Under the pieces are notes generated by a model. The model was not told the DNA's origin. It did not search any database and saw only the letters and a list, made by a program, of their open reading frames with translations. Both the position numbers and the translations under genes were made by a program. A stretch of DNA of 41,774 nucleotides from CAZIAK01 sp964537035 (GTDB lineage Bacteria; Planctomycetota; B15-G4): assembly GCA_964537035.1 (NCBI GenBank), contig CAZIAK010000041.1, positions 1 through 41,774 of the forward strand. Reading direction: 5' to 3'. Below, piece by piece: positions 25,340 through 34,158 of this stretch (position 1 is its first letter; every line of letters starts with the position of its first letter).

Positions 25340-27088
25340 TCACTCGTTCTCCAGGAGCTGAACGCTGGCCAGGATCTCACGGGCCTCTGCCTCCAAGGAG
25401 TCTGAGCCCCCGTTGGCCAGGGTCGCCGTGATCACGATCTGGTACTCACCGTCGGGGATGAGCAGCCCGAACAAGAGCAGGTCCAGGCCCCCGACGAACG
25501 TGCCGCTCACGTCGTAGGCAAGCGCGGGTTGACCGCCGATCACGGTCTGCTCCATCTTCTTCAGCACCGTGCCTGGCATGGCCTCGAACTGCTCCCGATT
25601 GAGCTGCTCCAAGACGTCCAGATCGTCACCCAGTGTGTTGGCCAGGCGCAGGGCGGTGATGTTGCTGGAGAACTGTCCCTCGGTCACGACCGTGTCCGCC
25701 AGCAGCACCGGCATGCCGCGCACAGCCGACTCGCTGAAGCTCGGCGTCACCACCATGCTCACGCCCACATCGGGTCGGATCCAGCGGTCTCCCTCGCGAC
25801 GAGCGGTCGCCACCCGCTGGGCAGCTTCTGCAGCAGCCGTCGAGGCGGCGTCCGCGGGACGGGCCACGCCGTTTCCGTCGGACAAGGCGCTGGCCCACGC
25901 TCCCTGGTGCCAGTCAGGGCCGGCGAAGGCGTCGACCACGCGACCATCGACGGCCAGGGTGGCGCCGCCAGCTGCCGCCACCGCATCGGCGAACTGACGG
26001 GCGTCTTCTTCACGATCCCAGACGCTGCGCCAGTGGGCGAGCAGCTCGCCATCAGCGGTCCTCACCACCACCAGCCGGTCTCCATCCCACCCCGTCGCGG
26101 CGATGTAGCCCTGAGCAGGGCTCAACACCGCGCCCAGCAACATGGACAGGCTCAGCTCTCCCATCACGTCCTCGTGAACGAGCTCCCCATCGGGCCACAG
26201 CTTCTTCCACGGTGAGCGCTCCGGAAGCGAGGGCAGGTCCTTCCCCCGCTTCTCAGGGTGCAGGATCTGCTCTGTGGACGTGGGACGGTGGGCGAAGAGG
26301 TCGTCCACGCCAGCCCAGCCCTGTGCCTGCGCTGTAGACAGGACCAAGCGCCGGCCAGCGTCGTAGATCTGCGCGCTGCCGCTGAGCATCTGCTCGACGT
26401 CGGCCACCATGTCGAGCATGGCGGCGTCCACGTTCTGGAGAGTCTGCCCCTCTCTGTTCAGCACCAGCGCCATGGCCACCGCTTCGCTCTGGCCCTCGAT
26501 GAGACAGCGCGCGATATCGATCTGCTCCCGGTTGCGCCCCGTGGCGGACAGCAGCTCCACCAGGCCACCGAGCTGCTGGTCTTGATAGGCGTGCACCAGC
26601 TCGTGAGCCAGCAGGTAGTCGACCTGACCCAGGCCCTCCATCAAGCCGTTGAGTCGACTGCGGGGAAAAACGAGCGTCTGCCGATCTGCCTGGTAGTAGG
26701 CGCTCATCTGCTGCAACACCGTGGTGACCGCCACCTTGCGCAGGGCCTCCGGGCTCTCGCTGCTCAAGCCCAGGCACTCGAGAAACATGTGCAAGCCGGT
26801 GAAGTACGACTCGGGAAAGAACATGTCCTGCTGCCGGTCAACGTCGGCGACGCAGTCCTCCAGATCGCTCACCTCGATGGACAAGCTGTCCAGATCGATG
26901 TCGAAGCCCATGGCGGCCAGCTCGTCCACCAAGGAGAGGGCTCTCCGCTCGTGATCGCCGGCCTCCGCTCCGCCCTGTTTCGCTGAGCTGCCAGAGGCGG
27001 CTTGTTCCGCCGGTTCGGAGCGGGGCGTACAGGCCAAGCCGAGGAGCAACACCACCAGCCCGTAGGCCACCATCACCTGTCTTCCCAT
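25340..27088 (-). CDS. Putative gluzincin-like metalloprotease lipoprotein
   Basis: A 582-aa exported protein. The signal peptide ends in a lipobox LGLAC (Cys20). A HELVH motif (162-166) within LLAHELVHAYQDQQ is followed 33 residues later by Glu199 in LIEGQSEA, the spacing and form of a gluzincin zinc site. The remaining 370 residues include a domain with repeated beta-strand segments (for instance VVRTADGELLAHWRSVWDR) and no second catalytic signature. The ATG at 27088 was chosen because it directly yields the signal peptide; a longer frame exists upstream to 27151. It converges with the MBOAT gene with a 16-base gap. Activity is predicted from the motif only. Confidence 0.78.
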   Translation of the reverse strand: MGRQVMVAYGLVVLLLGLACTPRSEPAEQAASGSSAKQGGAEAGDHERRALSLVDELAAMGFDIDLDSLSIEVSDLEDCVADVDRQQDMFFPESYFTGLHMFLECLGLSSESPEALRKVAVTTVLQQMSAYYQADRQTLVFPRSRLNGLMEGLGQVDYLLAHELVHAYQDQQLGGLVELLSATGRNREQIDIARCLIEGQSEAVAMALVLNREGQTLQNVDAAMLDMVADVEQMLSGSAQIYDAGRRLVLSTAQAQGWAGVDDLFAHRPTSTEQILHPEKRGKDLPSLPERSPWKKLWPDGELVHEDVMGELSLSMLLGAVLSPAQGYIAATGWDGDRLVVVRTADGELLAHWRSVWDREEDARQFADAVAAAGGATLAVDGRVVDAFAGPDWHQGAWASALSDGNGVARPADAASTAAAEAAQRVATARREGDRWIRPDVGVSMVVTPSFSESAVRGMPVLLADTVVTEGQFSSNITALRLANTLGDDLDVLEQLNREQFEAMPGTVLKKMEQTVIGGQPALAYDVSGTFVGGLDLLLFGLLIPDGEYQIVITATLANGGSDSLEAEAREILASVQLLENE

Positions 27089-27187
27089 CGTGGGCTCTCG
27101 CCTCCCTGTGCGTTTCGGCTCGCCTGCCAGTTGGCGAAGTGGCGCCACCATAGCCCGTTCTCGGCATGAACGCCTCGGGCAAGCTCC

Positions 27188-28132
27188 TCAGGTCACGAAG
27201 AGCAGCGCCGCGCCGCTCACCGCGAGCAGCGCTCCCAACAGACCTCGGACGCCCACCCGCTCACCGTAAAGCCTGAACGCCAGGGGCAGGATCAACACGG
27301 GCGACAACGAGCAGAGGGTCTGGGCCACGCCGATGGGCGAGCGGTCGAAGGCGATCACCGACAGCCACACGCCGATGTAGGGGCCAAAGACCGTGCCGAG
27401 CACGATGAAGTTCAGGCCGACCCTGCGCGCGCGGGGCGTCGAGGCCTGCTCACGGCCCCGCCGCCGCCAGTGGTGCAAGGCAAGCAAGGGCATGACCCCG
27501 GCCATGCCAAAGACCATGCGCACGTAGGTCGCTGCCAAGGGCGCAAGATGGTCAGCTTCGGGAAGCTCGCCATGCCCTACCCCTCGCTTGACGAAGAGTG
27601 CCCCCACTGCCTGCAGGGCCGCGGCGATCACCGACAGGACGACCCCTCGGGTCAAGTGCGCCCGGGCAGACGGTGAGTGGCTGCGCCCGCGCCCTTCAGC
27701 CAGGACCCAGAGCACTCCCGCCAAGGTGGTGAGCACGCCCACCAAGGCCCAGCCCCCCACCACCTCGCCCAGGGACACTGCGCCGAACACCAAGGCGAAC
27801 AGCGGCGCGGTGGTCATGATCAACATGGCCCGCCGGGGGCCGATGTCGACGAAGGCCATGAACAGGAACTGATCGCAGATGGTCAGTCCCAAGACGCCCG
27901 AGAGCCCCAGGTACCAGAGCTGAGACGGGGTCAGCTCTGGCCACCAGCTGCCATCCAGCGCTCGCAGGGTCACCGCGAGCAGCGCCACCGCCAGGCACAA
28001 GCGCAGGCCGTTGACCCACGTGGGACCGAGGCGCTTGGCAGCGGCGGTGAAGAAGACCGAACCGGCCGTCCAGCAGACACTGGTGGCGATCGCCGCGACG
28101 GGCCCCACGAGATCGGAAGAAAGGACGGACAT
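27188..28132 (-). CDS. EamA/DMT-superfamily transporter
   Basis: A 314-aa membrane protein with about ten hydrophobic segments arranged as two EamA repeats. The first contains ATSVCWTAGSVFFTAAAKR and the signature LGLTICDQFLFMAFVDIGPR; the second contains VLGTVFGPYIGVWLSVIAFD and ends in ALLAVSGAALLFVT. Drug/metabolite exporters of this type move small metabolites; the substrate cannot be told. The ATG at 28132 was preferred over a start at 28264 because the upstream extension lacks coding character and would run into the divergent gene's leader. The downstream lipoprotein gene begins 99 bases later on the same strand. Confidence 0.88.
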   Translation of the reverse strand: MSVLSSDLVGPVAAIATSVCWTAGSVFFTAAAKRLGPTWVNGLRLCLAVALLAVTLRALDGSWWPELTPSQLWYLGLSGVLGLTICDQFLFMAFVDIGPRRAMLIMTTAPLFALVFGAVSLGEVVGGWALVGVLTTLAGVLWVLAEGRGRSHSPSARAHLTRGVVLSVIAAALQAVGALFVKRGVGHGELPEADHLAPLAATYVRMVFGMAGVMPLLALHHWRRRGREQASTPRARRVGLNFIVLGTVFGPYIGVWLSVIAFDRSPIGVAQTLCSLSPVLILPLAFRLYGERVGVRGLLGALLAVSGAALLFVT

Positions 28133-28272
28133 CTCGGCGGCACACGCTCGCGGGAGGGAGGGGCGAAGCGGGGAGCATAGCGAGTTGGCTGTCACCGGCG
28201 TGTGGCCTTGCTCGACTCGTCCATTCACGTAAGCTGCGGTGAACTCATCCTCGCAGGGCGGCATCGCGACCC

Positions 28273-30084
28273 ATGACCAGTTTCCTCCCCGCCCTCGTGC
28301 TCAGCACCCTGATCTGCGCCGCCGTCGACGTGCGCATGACCTGGAGCAGCCACGCCTACCGGCCTGCAGACGGCTCGCTGATCTGGCAGACCCTGTTGGC
28401 CTGGGGTGCTGTGGCCTTGCTCGTCGCTCCGATCGTGTGGTGGGCTCGTCGCCGTTGGGCGGCGCCCTTCGCCATCTCCCTGGCCTGCATGGCCACACCC
28501 ATCGCCTTGCACCAGAGTCTCCGGGATGCCCTGCGGGGCGCGCCCATCGCCTGGCCGTCCACCCTGGCTGTGCTGGCCGCTGCAGCCGTCGTGGTGGGAC
28601 TCTGCGCACGCATCGAACTCAAGGTGCTCGGCGGACGGATGAGCCGAGCCCTCTGCACGACGGTGATCGCCGGAGCGGCGGTCGCGGTCACCGCACCCGC
28701 GTGGAGTTCGGCGGGCGCCATGGAGCAAACCCTGCAACGGCGCCACGACGCCCCCCCCGCACGGCCCAACATCCTGCTGCTGGTCTGGGACACCACCCGC
28801 GCCGATCACCTCTCGCCCTACGGCGCCGACCCGCAGCTCACCCCAAACCTGACCCACCTCGCCGAGCAGGGCCTGGTCTTCGAGTCGGCCTGGTCGTCGT
28901 CACTTTTCACCCTCTCGTCCCATACCTCCCTGCTCACCGGGCTGCCGCCCACCATGCACGGGACGACCCTGCGCCATCAGGCACTGCGCCAGTCGACCGT
29001 GGCCAGCACACTGGGGGACATGGGCTATCGCACCGGTGCCTTCGTGGGCACGTCGGTTCTGGTCGGCGGCAACGGCCTCGACGGAGAGTTCGACCGCTAC
29101 GACGATCGGGTCGATCCCGCGGTGAGCGACACGCGCATCTGGGCACTGGTGCACGATCTTCAGGCCACCGCCGCCAAACTCGTGCCCGCACTGGGTGGCA
29201 ACGGACTGCCTCACGGCTTTCAAGACTTCCAGCGCCCCGCAGGCGACGTGCTCGACGCGGCCAAGAACTTCATTCTGGCCGACGACCGCCAGCCCTGGTT
29301 CGTCATGGTCAACCTGTTCGACGTGCACTGGCCCTACCTGCCCGGGGCCGCCGCCAAGAAACAGCGCGTCGCTGACTACGCCGGCCCGCTCACCGGCCAC
29401 GTGTTTCGCGCCAACGACTTCCCCCCCGGATACAAGCCGGACGACGCCGACAAGGCCTACGTCAGCGATCTCTACGACGCCGAGATGTGGGAGCTCGACC
29501 AGGCTGTAGAGGCCTTTCTCGCGGACATCGACTTCGACCGGGGCGACATGGCCGTGGTCATGACGTCGGACCACGGCGAGGGGCTCGGAGAGAACGACCT
29601 CTGGAGTCACGACGCCTTCGTCGAGCCCCAGACCAAGGTGCCCCTGATCATCTACGCCCCGGGCCGGGTCGCTGCGGGAACGCGCATCGCCACCCACGCC
29701 AGCGGCCTGGACATCGCTCCCACCCTGCTGGCCCTGGCCCACGCACCCCCGCGCGCCACGCCCCTGCCCGGTGTGTCCCTGCTGGCGGGCAACCTACCAG
29801 CAGATCGGGTCATCATCATTCAGAACCACGACAACACCACGGCCAGCCTGGACAGCGATGCGGTGATCCGAGGGCCGTTCAAGCTGGTTCAAAAGGGTGG
29901 CAAGCGCACCCTGCACCACCTCATCGACGACCCTCTCGACCAGGTGGACATCAGCGCCGCACACCCCGAAATCGTCGCCGAGCTGGGCCTGGCCATCGAC
30001 GAGTTGCTAGCGGCCCAGCGCGAAGGCTCCGACGGCATGGACAACCTGGACGCCCTGCGCGCCCTGGGCTACATGGGCGACTGA
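28273..30084 (+). CDS. Membrane sulfatase/alkaline-phosphatase-fold enzyme with Thr in the nucleophile position
   Basis: A 603-aa protein. Four hydrophobic segments in the first 145 residues anchor it; the rest is an extracytoplasmic sulfatase-type domain starting at PNILLLVWDTTRADHLSPYG (165-184; metal ligand Asp173). At the position of the sulfatase CxPSRxxxLTG motif it reads TLSSHTSLLTG (213-223): the formylglycine Cys is Thr213 and the Arg is His217. Further ligands are likely in FDVHWPY (349-355), SDHGEGLGEN (432-441) and His446. Thr nucleophiles are typical of phosphoethanolamine or phosphoglycerol transferases and phosphodiesterases, so a phosphotransferase or phosphodiesterase role is more likely than a sulfatase. 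The start has no strong ribosome site. Confidence 0.87.
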   Translation: MTSFLPALVLSTLICAAVDVRMTWSSHAYRPADGSLIWQTLLAWGAVALLVAPIVWWARRRWAAPFAISLACMATPIALHQSLRDALRGAPIAWPSTLAVLAAAAVVVGLCARIELKVLGGRMSRALCTTVIAGAAVAVTAPAWSSAGAMEQTLQRRHDAPPARPNILLLVWDTTRADHLSPYGADPQLTPNLTHLAEQGLVFESAWSSSLFTLSSHTSLLTGLPPTMHGTTLRHQALRQSTVASTLGDMGYRTGAFVGTSVLVGGNGLDGEFDRYDDRVDPAVSDTRIWALVHDLQATAAKLVPALGGNGLPHGFQDFQRPAGDVLDAAKNFILADDRQPWFVMVNLFDVHWPYLPGAAAKKQRVADYAGPLTGHVFRANDFPPGYKPDDADKAYVSDLYDAEMWELDQAVEAFLADIDFDRGDMAVVMTSDHGEGLGENDLWSHDAFVEPQTKVPLIIYAPGRVAAGTRIATHASGLDIAPTLLALAHAPPRATPLPGVSLLAGNLPADRVIIIQNHDNTTASLDSDAVIRGPFKLVQKGGKRTLHHLIDDPLDQVDISAAHPEIVAELGLAIDELLAAQREGSDGMDNLDALRALGYMGD

Positions 30085-30125
30085 AGGTCGCTCAGAATCT
30101 ACTGTCACCCCGACCGCCCAGCCAG

Positions 30126-30149
30126 CATCACAGACGTTCTCGTCTGATG
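30126..30149 (+). terminator. Candidate terminator hairpin after the sulfatase-fold gene
   Basis: CAGACG (30131-30136) pairs with CGTCTG (30141-30146) around a TTCT tetraloop, extended by CAT/ATG below a two-base bulge. It lies about 40 bases after the stop and 50 bases before the Spondin_N gene. No T-tract follows. Confidence 0.55.
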
Positions 30150-30199
30150 TCGCCGCGCGTCCCGTCCCCTCGCGCCCTCACGTGCCCTGGAGTGAACCC

Positions 30200-31261
30200 T
30201 TGTCCCACCGCTCGCCCCGCTTCACCGCTGGCCTCTCCCGGCTGAGCCTGGCCCTGGCTCTCACGACCCTGGCCGCCCCGGTGGCCCAGGCCCTGACCAC
30301 GGGCCCGACGCAAACCGCCGCCTACACGGTGACCTTCGACGCCACCTGGAGCGCCGCTACCCACCCCACGGCCTTCCCGGCGTCGGCCCACTTCTCCGGC
30401 CTCGTCGGCGGCACACACGATGACACGATCCACTTCTGGAGCCTGGGCGGTCTGCCTTCCGTGGGCATGGAGGCCATGGCTGAGGTGGGCAGCAAGTCCC
30501 AGCTGACCAGCGAGGTCTTCACGGCCATCAACGCGGGGAGCGCAGGCGAGATCATCTCCGGCTTTGGCATTTTTCCCACCCCGGGCAGCGCCAGCGACGC
30601 CTTCACCGCGACCCTTGACCATCCCCTGGCCACCGTGGTCTCCATGATCGCGCCGAGCCCCGACTGGTTCGTGGGCGTGGACGGCGCCAACCTGCTGGTG
30701 GATGGCAACTGGGTCGACGAGCTGGTCATCCCCCTCGCTGCCTACGACGCGGGGACCGACAACGGCACGTCGTTCACCAGCCCGGACTCCGACACCCAAC
30801 CCAAGCAACCCATCAGCCTGATCACGGGCTTCCCCTTCGCGTCGGGTGTTCCCCTTGGCACGTTCACCTTCACCCGCACCGACACGCCGCCGACCTGGGT
30901 CAACCTCGGTGGTGAGCTGGCCGGGACCACCGGCACGGCCACGCTGACCGGCAGCGGCCAACCCACAGCGGCACAGCCCGTGGCCCTCGACATGACCGGC
31001 GCCCTGCCCTTCGCCCCGGCCTTCTTGATCTTTGGCCTCTCCGAGCTGGGCGCGCCGTTCAAGGGCGGCACCCTCGTGCCCACCCCTGACCTCATCTTGT
31101 CAGGCCTCAGCGTGGCCAGCGACGGCAGCCTGACCCTGGCCGCCCCGTGGCCAGGCGGCATCCCCGGGGGCATCCCCCTGCTGGTGCAGATCTGGATCGC
31201 CGACAACGGCGGCCCCTTCAACTACGCCGCCAGCAACGGCGTGTGCACCGTCAGCGAGTGA
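30200..31261 (+). CDS. Secreted Spondin_N-domain protein with shared C-terminal module
   Basis: A 353-aa exported protein. A signal peptide ends near AQA (about residue 31). Residues about 42-205 match the Spondin_N domain: YTVTFDATWSAATHPTAFP, AHFSGLVGGTHD, the Glu/Gly block EAMAEVGSK, APSPDWFVGVDG and YDAGTDNGTSF, in the family's usual order. From about 255 the chain becomes the beta-rich module (FKGGTLVPTPDLILSGL, later ASNGV) found in three other proteins here. The TTG at 30200 was chosen because GGAG (30189-30192) lies seven bases upstream; an in-frame GTG at 30182 is the alternative. Spondin_N domains bind extracellular targets in animals; in bacteria their role is uncertain. Confidence 0.87.
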   Translation: MSHRSPRFTAGLSRLSLALALTTLAAPVAQALTTGPTQTAAYTVTFDATWSAATHPTAFPASAHFSGLVGGTHDDTIHFWSLGGLPSVGMEAMAEVGSKSQLTSEVFTAINAGSAGEIISGFGIFPTPGSASDAFTATLDHPLATVVSMIAPSPDWFVGVDGANLLVDGNWVDELVIPLAAYDAGTDNGTSFTSPDSDTQPKQPISLITGFPFASGVPLGTFTFTRTDTPPTWVNLGGELAGTTGTATLTGSGQPTAAQPVALDMTGALPFAPAFLIFGLSELGAPFKGGTLVPTPDLILSGLSVASDGSLTLAAPWPGGIPGGIPLLVQIWIADNGGPFNYAASNGVCTVSE

Positions 31262-31270
31262 GGGCCTGAC

Positions 31271-31301
31271 GCTGAGCTGCAACCCTCACGCTCAGCTCAG
31301 C
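31271..31301. terminator. Bidirectional terminator candidate between convergent genes
   Basis: GCTGAGCTG (31271-31279) pairs perfectly with CAGCTCAGC (31293-31301) around a 13-base loop. It lies ten bases after the Spondin_N stop and covers the stop codon of the convergent SGNH gene (31297-31299), so it could end both transcripts. Confidence 0.6.
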
Positions 31302-32529
31302 CTCCTGACTTGCCATCGGCCTCGCGACGTTCGACCACGTCCAGCAACGCAGACACCAGCGCCTCTGACAAGCGCTTGCTGCCCCGGTTCGACACGTGGG
31401 TCAGGTCGACGTACTCGGTCTCCAGCACCGGGTCGTCCGTGCTCTGGGGGACAAAGTGCACCCGCTCGTTCGCCGCGAGGTCGCGGGCGAAGGTGATGAA
31501 CTCCTGGCGGGTCGACGCCTCGTAGTAGGCGCCCATGGGCGGATAGAGCGGCAGCTCGTACAGCAGCACATCGACGCCCGCGTCAGTGAGTGCCTCAACG
31601 GTCTGGCCCAGCAGCTCCATCTGCACGTGGGCGTGAACACCCTCTGAGATGGACAGGATCTGACGCAGCTCAGCACGACGAGCGTTCAGCGAGAGCTCGG
31701 GGAAGCGCCCGGACAGCTGGTCCACGACCTTGTGGTAGAGCGACTGAGGCACGCCGTAGAGTTCCATCGCTCCATCGGCGCCCTTGGCCAGAGGCTCTCC
31801 GGGCAGGCCATCCGCACCCAGGGCAAAGCCCAGACCCACGGACGACTTGGGCGGGCCGCTGTCCGGGCGGCGAAAGCCCAGCAGCTCGCCCAGCCCCGCA
31901 GCCCGCTGCACCTGACGAAAGCGATAAACCTCGAGCAGCGCCGCCAGCGACACGCGCAGAAAGGCCTCGCGCTCACGCCTGACCAGACCGAGCCCGGCGA
32001 AACGTCCCAGATCGTAGAGCGCGCCCACGCTCCCCGCCGCTGTCGCCGCCGAGAGCTTCAACGGGCGGTGGGTGTCGAACTCCGAGAGCGACAAGACCGC
32101 CACATCGACACCGCTGTCGATGATCTCGCCCACCAATCCCCGCACTTCGAAGGGCTGCATGCCCGCATGGGCCAGGTAGGACACGTCGACCTTGCCTTGC
32201 AGCAAGGGCGTGATCCACATGGGCAGCAGGCCCCGGCGGGCCCGGCTGGTGCCGATGACGCAGGCCTGCACCCGGTCGTCGTCCGCGCTGGCCATGGCGT
32301 CGAACGCCAGCTGGTCCCGGATGATGCCGCTGTCCATGGAGACATCACTCTCGACCAGCTCGTCGAACCACTGCCACAAGCGCACGTCGCCGAAGACCCA
32401 GCCATCGAGGACGAGCACCAACACCGCCGCCAACACGCCGGCCACGGGCAGCGCGCCCGCTGCTGGCGAGCTCACACCGTCAGCCCGCTCGGGCTCGATG
32501 TCAGAACTGGAAGTAGATGAAGGGGGCAC
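31297..32529 (-). CDS. SGNH-like protein paired with the second MBOAT
   Basis: A 410-aa protein with one membrane helix (about 28-45) and an extracytoplasmic domain with SGNH-like elements: Ser95 in VIGTSRARRG and Asp375/His378 in DLTHVSNRGSKRL. The region between is poorly conserved, so the family call is moderate. The GTG start at 32529 is preceded by GGGGAGGA about eight bases upstream and lies 29 bases inside the end of the MBOAT gene, so the two are translationally linked. Probably the glycan-facing partner of the MBOAT acyltransferase. Confidence 0.78.
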   Translation of the reverse strand: MPPSSTSSSDIEPERADGVSSPAAGALPVAGVLAAVLVLVLDGWVFGDVRLWQWFDELVESDVSMDSGIIRDQLAFDAMASADDDRVQACVIGTSRARRGLLPMWITPLLQGKVDVSYLAHAGMQPFEVRGLVGEIIDSGVDVAVLSLSEFDTHRPLKLSAATAAGSVGALYDLGRFAGLGLVRREREAFLRVSLAALLEVYRFRQVQRAAGLGELLGFRRPDSGPPKSSVGLGFALGADGLPGEPLAKGADGAMELYGVPQSLYHKVVDQLSGRFPELSLNARRAELRQILSISEGVHAHVQMELLGQTVEALTDAGVDVLLYELPLYPPMGAYYEASTRQEFITFARDLAANERVHFVPQSTDDPVLETEYVDLTHVSNRGSKRLSEALVSALLDVVERREADGKSGG

Positions 32530-33919
32530 CGTGGTCCTCCCCGAGAATGATGATGGCGAAGGTGATCACCACGTAGGTGACCACCCGCAAGGGCGCGGGC
32601 CAACGGAGCACCGTGTCGAGCCGGCCGGTCAGCCCCTGCAAGATCTGGAAGCCAGCCAGGGGCAGCACCAGCAGGGCCAGCCCGGGCAACCACAGGGCGA
32701 CATCGCCGGCCGAGAAGTCCGACACGGCCCGACGGAACAGCGCGCTCAGGTGCGCCCAACTGTCGGCCCTGAAGATCATCCAGCCCATGCAAGCCAGCTG
32801 GAACATGACCAGCACGCGCAGGAGCCACCAGGCCCTGGAGGCCAGCTTGCCGCGAGGCGCCACCTTGTCGAGCAACGGTTGGCACAAGCGATGGACGATG
32901 AGCAGCGTGCCCTGGTACGCGCCCCAGAGAACGTAGGTCCAGGCGGCGCCGTGCCAGAGACCGCCGAGCAGCATGGTCAGGCCCAGGTTGCGATAGGTGA
33001 GCAGCGAGCCGCCCCGGTTGCCGCCGAGCGAGATGTAGAGATAGTCCCGCAGCCAGCTCGACAGGCTGATGTGCCAGCGCCGCCAGAAGTCCGCGGGGTT
33101 CAGAGCCAGGTAGGGCAGGTTGAAGTTGAGCATGAGCTCGAAGCCCATGAGCCTCGACAGCCCCCGGGCCACGTCGGTGTAGCCGCTGAAGTCGCAGTAG
33201 ATCTGCCAGGCGAAGGCCCAGGTGGCGACGATGACCTCGAGCCCGGTAGAGGCCTCGGGGTCGCCGTAGATCAGGTCGACCAGGCGGCCGATGTTGTCAG
33301 CCACCACGACCTTCTTGAACGTGCCGGCCAGGATCAGCCAGCAGCCTGACCCAAAGCCCTCCCAGGTGACCGTGCGGGGCTTGAGGATCTGGGGCAGCAG
33401 GCGACTCGCACGCTCGATGGGCCCGGCCACCAGCTGGGGGAAGAAGGCCACGAACAGCGCGAAGTCGAGGAAGTCGCGGGTGGGTTCCAACTGCTTGCGA
33501 TAGACATCGATGGTGTAGCTGAGCGTCTGAAACGTATAGAACGAGATGCCCACGGGCAGCACCACGTCGAGCACCCAGGGCTGGACCTCCACCCCGAAAC
33601 CGCCCATGAGTTCAGCAAAGCTGGCGGCGAAGAAGTTGGCGTACTTGAAGAAGGCCAGGATGCCCAGGTTGCTGATCAGGCTGCAGATCAGCAGCCGCTT
33701 GCGCCGGGGCTGGTCGTCCGTCCTCGCCATGGCCAGGGCCAGGCTGTAGTCGATCACCGTGGACAGAGCGATGAGGCTGAGGAAAGCCCAGTTCCAGGCT
33801 CCGTAGAAGACGTAGCTCGCCACCAACAACCAACGGTTCTGCCCCCTCCGCTGCAGGGCCAGATACACGAGGTACACCACCACGAAGAAGGGGACGAACT
33901 GGAGGCTGTTGAAGAGCAT
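32501..33919 (-). CDS. MBOAT-family O-acyltransferase (AlgI-like), second copy
   Basis: A 472-aa membrane acyltransferase closely resembling the AlgI group. Diagnostic segments are LPVGISFYTFQTLSYTIDVY (121-140), FFPQLVAGPIERA, IYCDFSGYTDVARGLS, FWRRWHISLSSWLRDYLY with His283 and GGLWHGAAW with His323. It would pass an acyl group across the membrane for addition to an exported polysaccharide. It shares the FIYFQF ending with the MBOAT at 23914, but the surrounding gene order is reversed: here the MBOAT comes first and the SGNH gene follows, overlapping by 29 bases. Acceptor unknown. Confidence 0.95.
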   Translation of the reverse strand: MLFNSLQFVPFFVVVYLVYLALQRRGQNRWLLVASYVFYGAWNWAFLSLIALSTVIDYSLALAMARTDDQPRRKRLLICSLISNLGILAFFKYANFFAASFAELMGGFGVEVQPWVLDVVLPVGISFYTFQTLSYTIDVYRKQLEPTRDFLDFALFVAFFPQLVAGPIERASRLLPQILKPRTVTWEGFGSGCWLILAGTFKKVVVADNIGRLVDLIYGDPEASTGLEVIVATWAFAWQIYCDFSGYTDVARGLSRLMGFELMLNFNLPYLALNPADFWRRWHISLSSWLRDYLYISLGGNRGGSLLTYRNLGLTMLLGGLWHGAAWTYVLWGAYQGTLLIVHRLCQPLLDKVAPRGKLASRAWWLLRVLVMFQLACMGWMIFRADSWAHLSALFRRAVSDFSAGDVALWLPGLALLVLPLAGFQILQGLTGRLDTVLRWPAPLRVVTYVVITFAIIILGEDHGAPFIYFQF

Positions 33920-34089
33920 CGAAGGGCGGCAGCAGGGAGCGGTCGACGAAGTCCGCCGCTGATCCTACGGGCGCCAGCCACCCGCTTCGACAATCTCGTC
34001 GCTGATCCCGGGCCGACGCGCCCCCGAATGCCCCTGGCAGTCTCGAAGCGTGCGCCCCCACCGCCTTCCGAGCCTCGGCCTGGCGCCGG

Positions 34090-34130
34090 GCTTGCGGCCC
34101 CTGGCAAGCAGCGCGCACGGCTGGCCAGCC
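34090..34130 (-). terminator. Candidate terminator region after the lamin-tail gene
   Basis: Two elements follow the lamin-tail stop in the transcribed direction: the perfect palindrome GGCTGGCCAGCC (34119-34130) and then a hairpin with GCTTGC (34090-34095) pairing GCAAGC (34104-34109) over an eight-base loop. The 239 bases between the two minus-strand genes hold no other supportable feature. Confidence 0.4.
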
Positions 34131-34158
34131 CGGGCTTCTCACCACGATCTGCTGCGGG

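Noticed and set aside
28133..28264. Longer N-terminus for the EamA transporter
   Set aside because: The extension has no membrane character or family similarity and would place the start beside the divergent sulfatase-fold gene; the ATG at 28132 begins exactly before the first helix.
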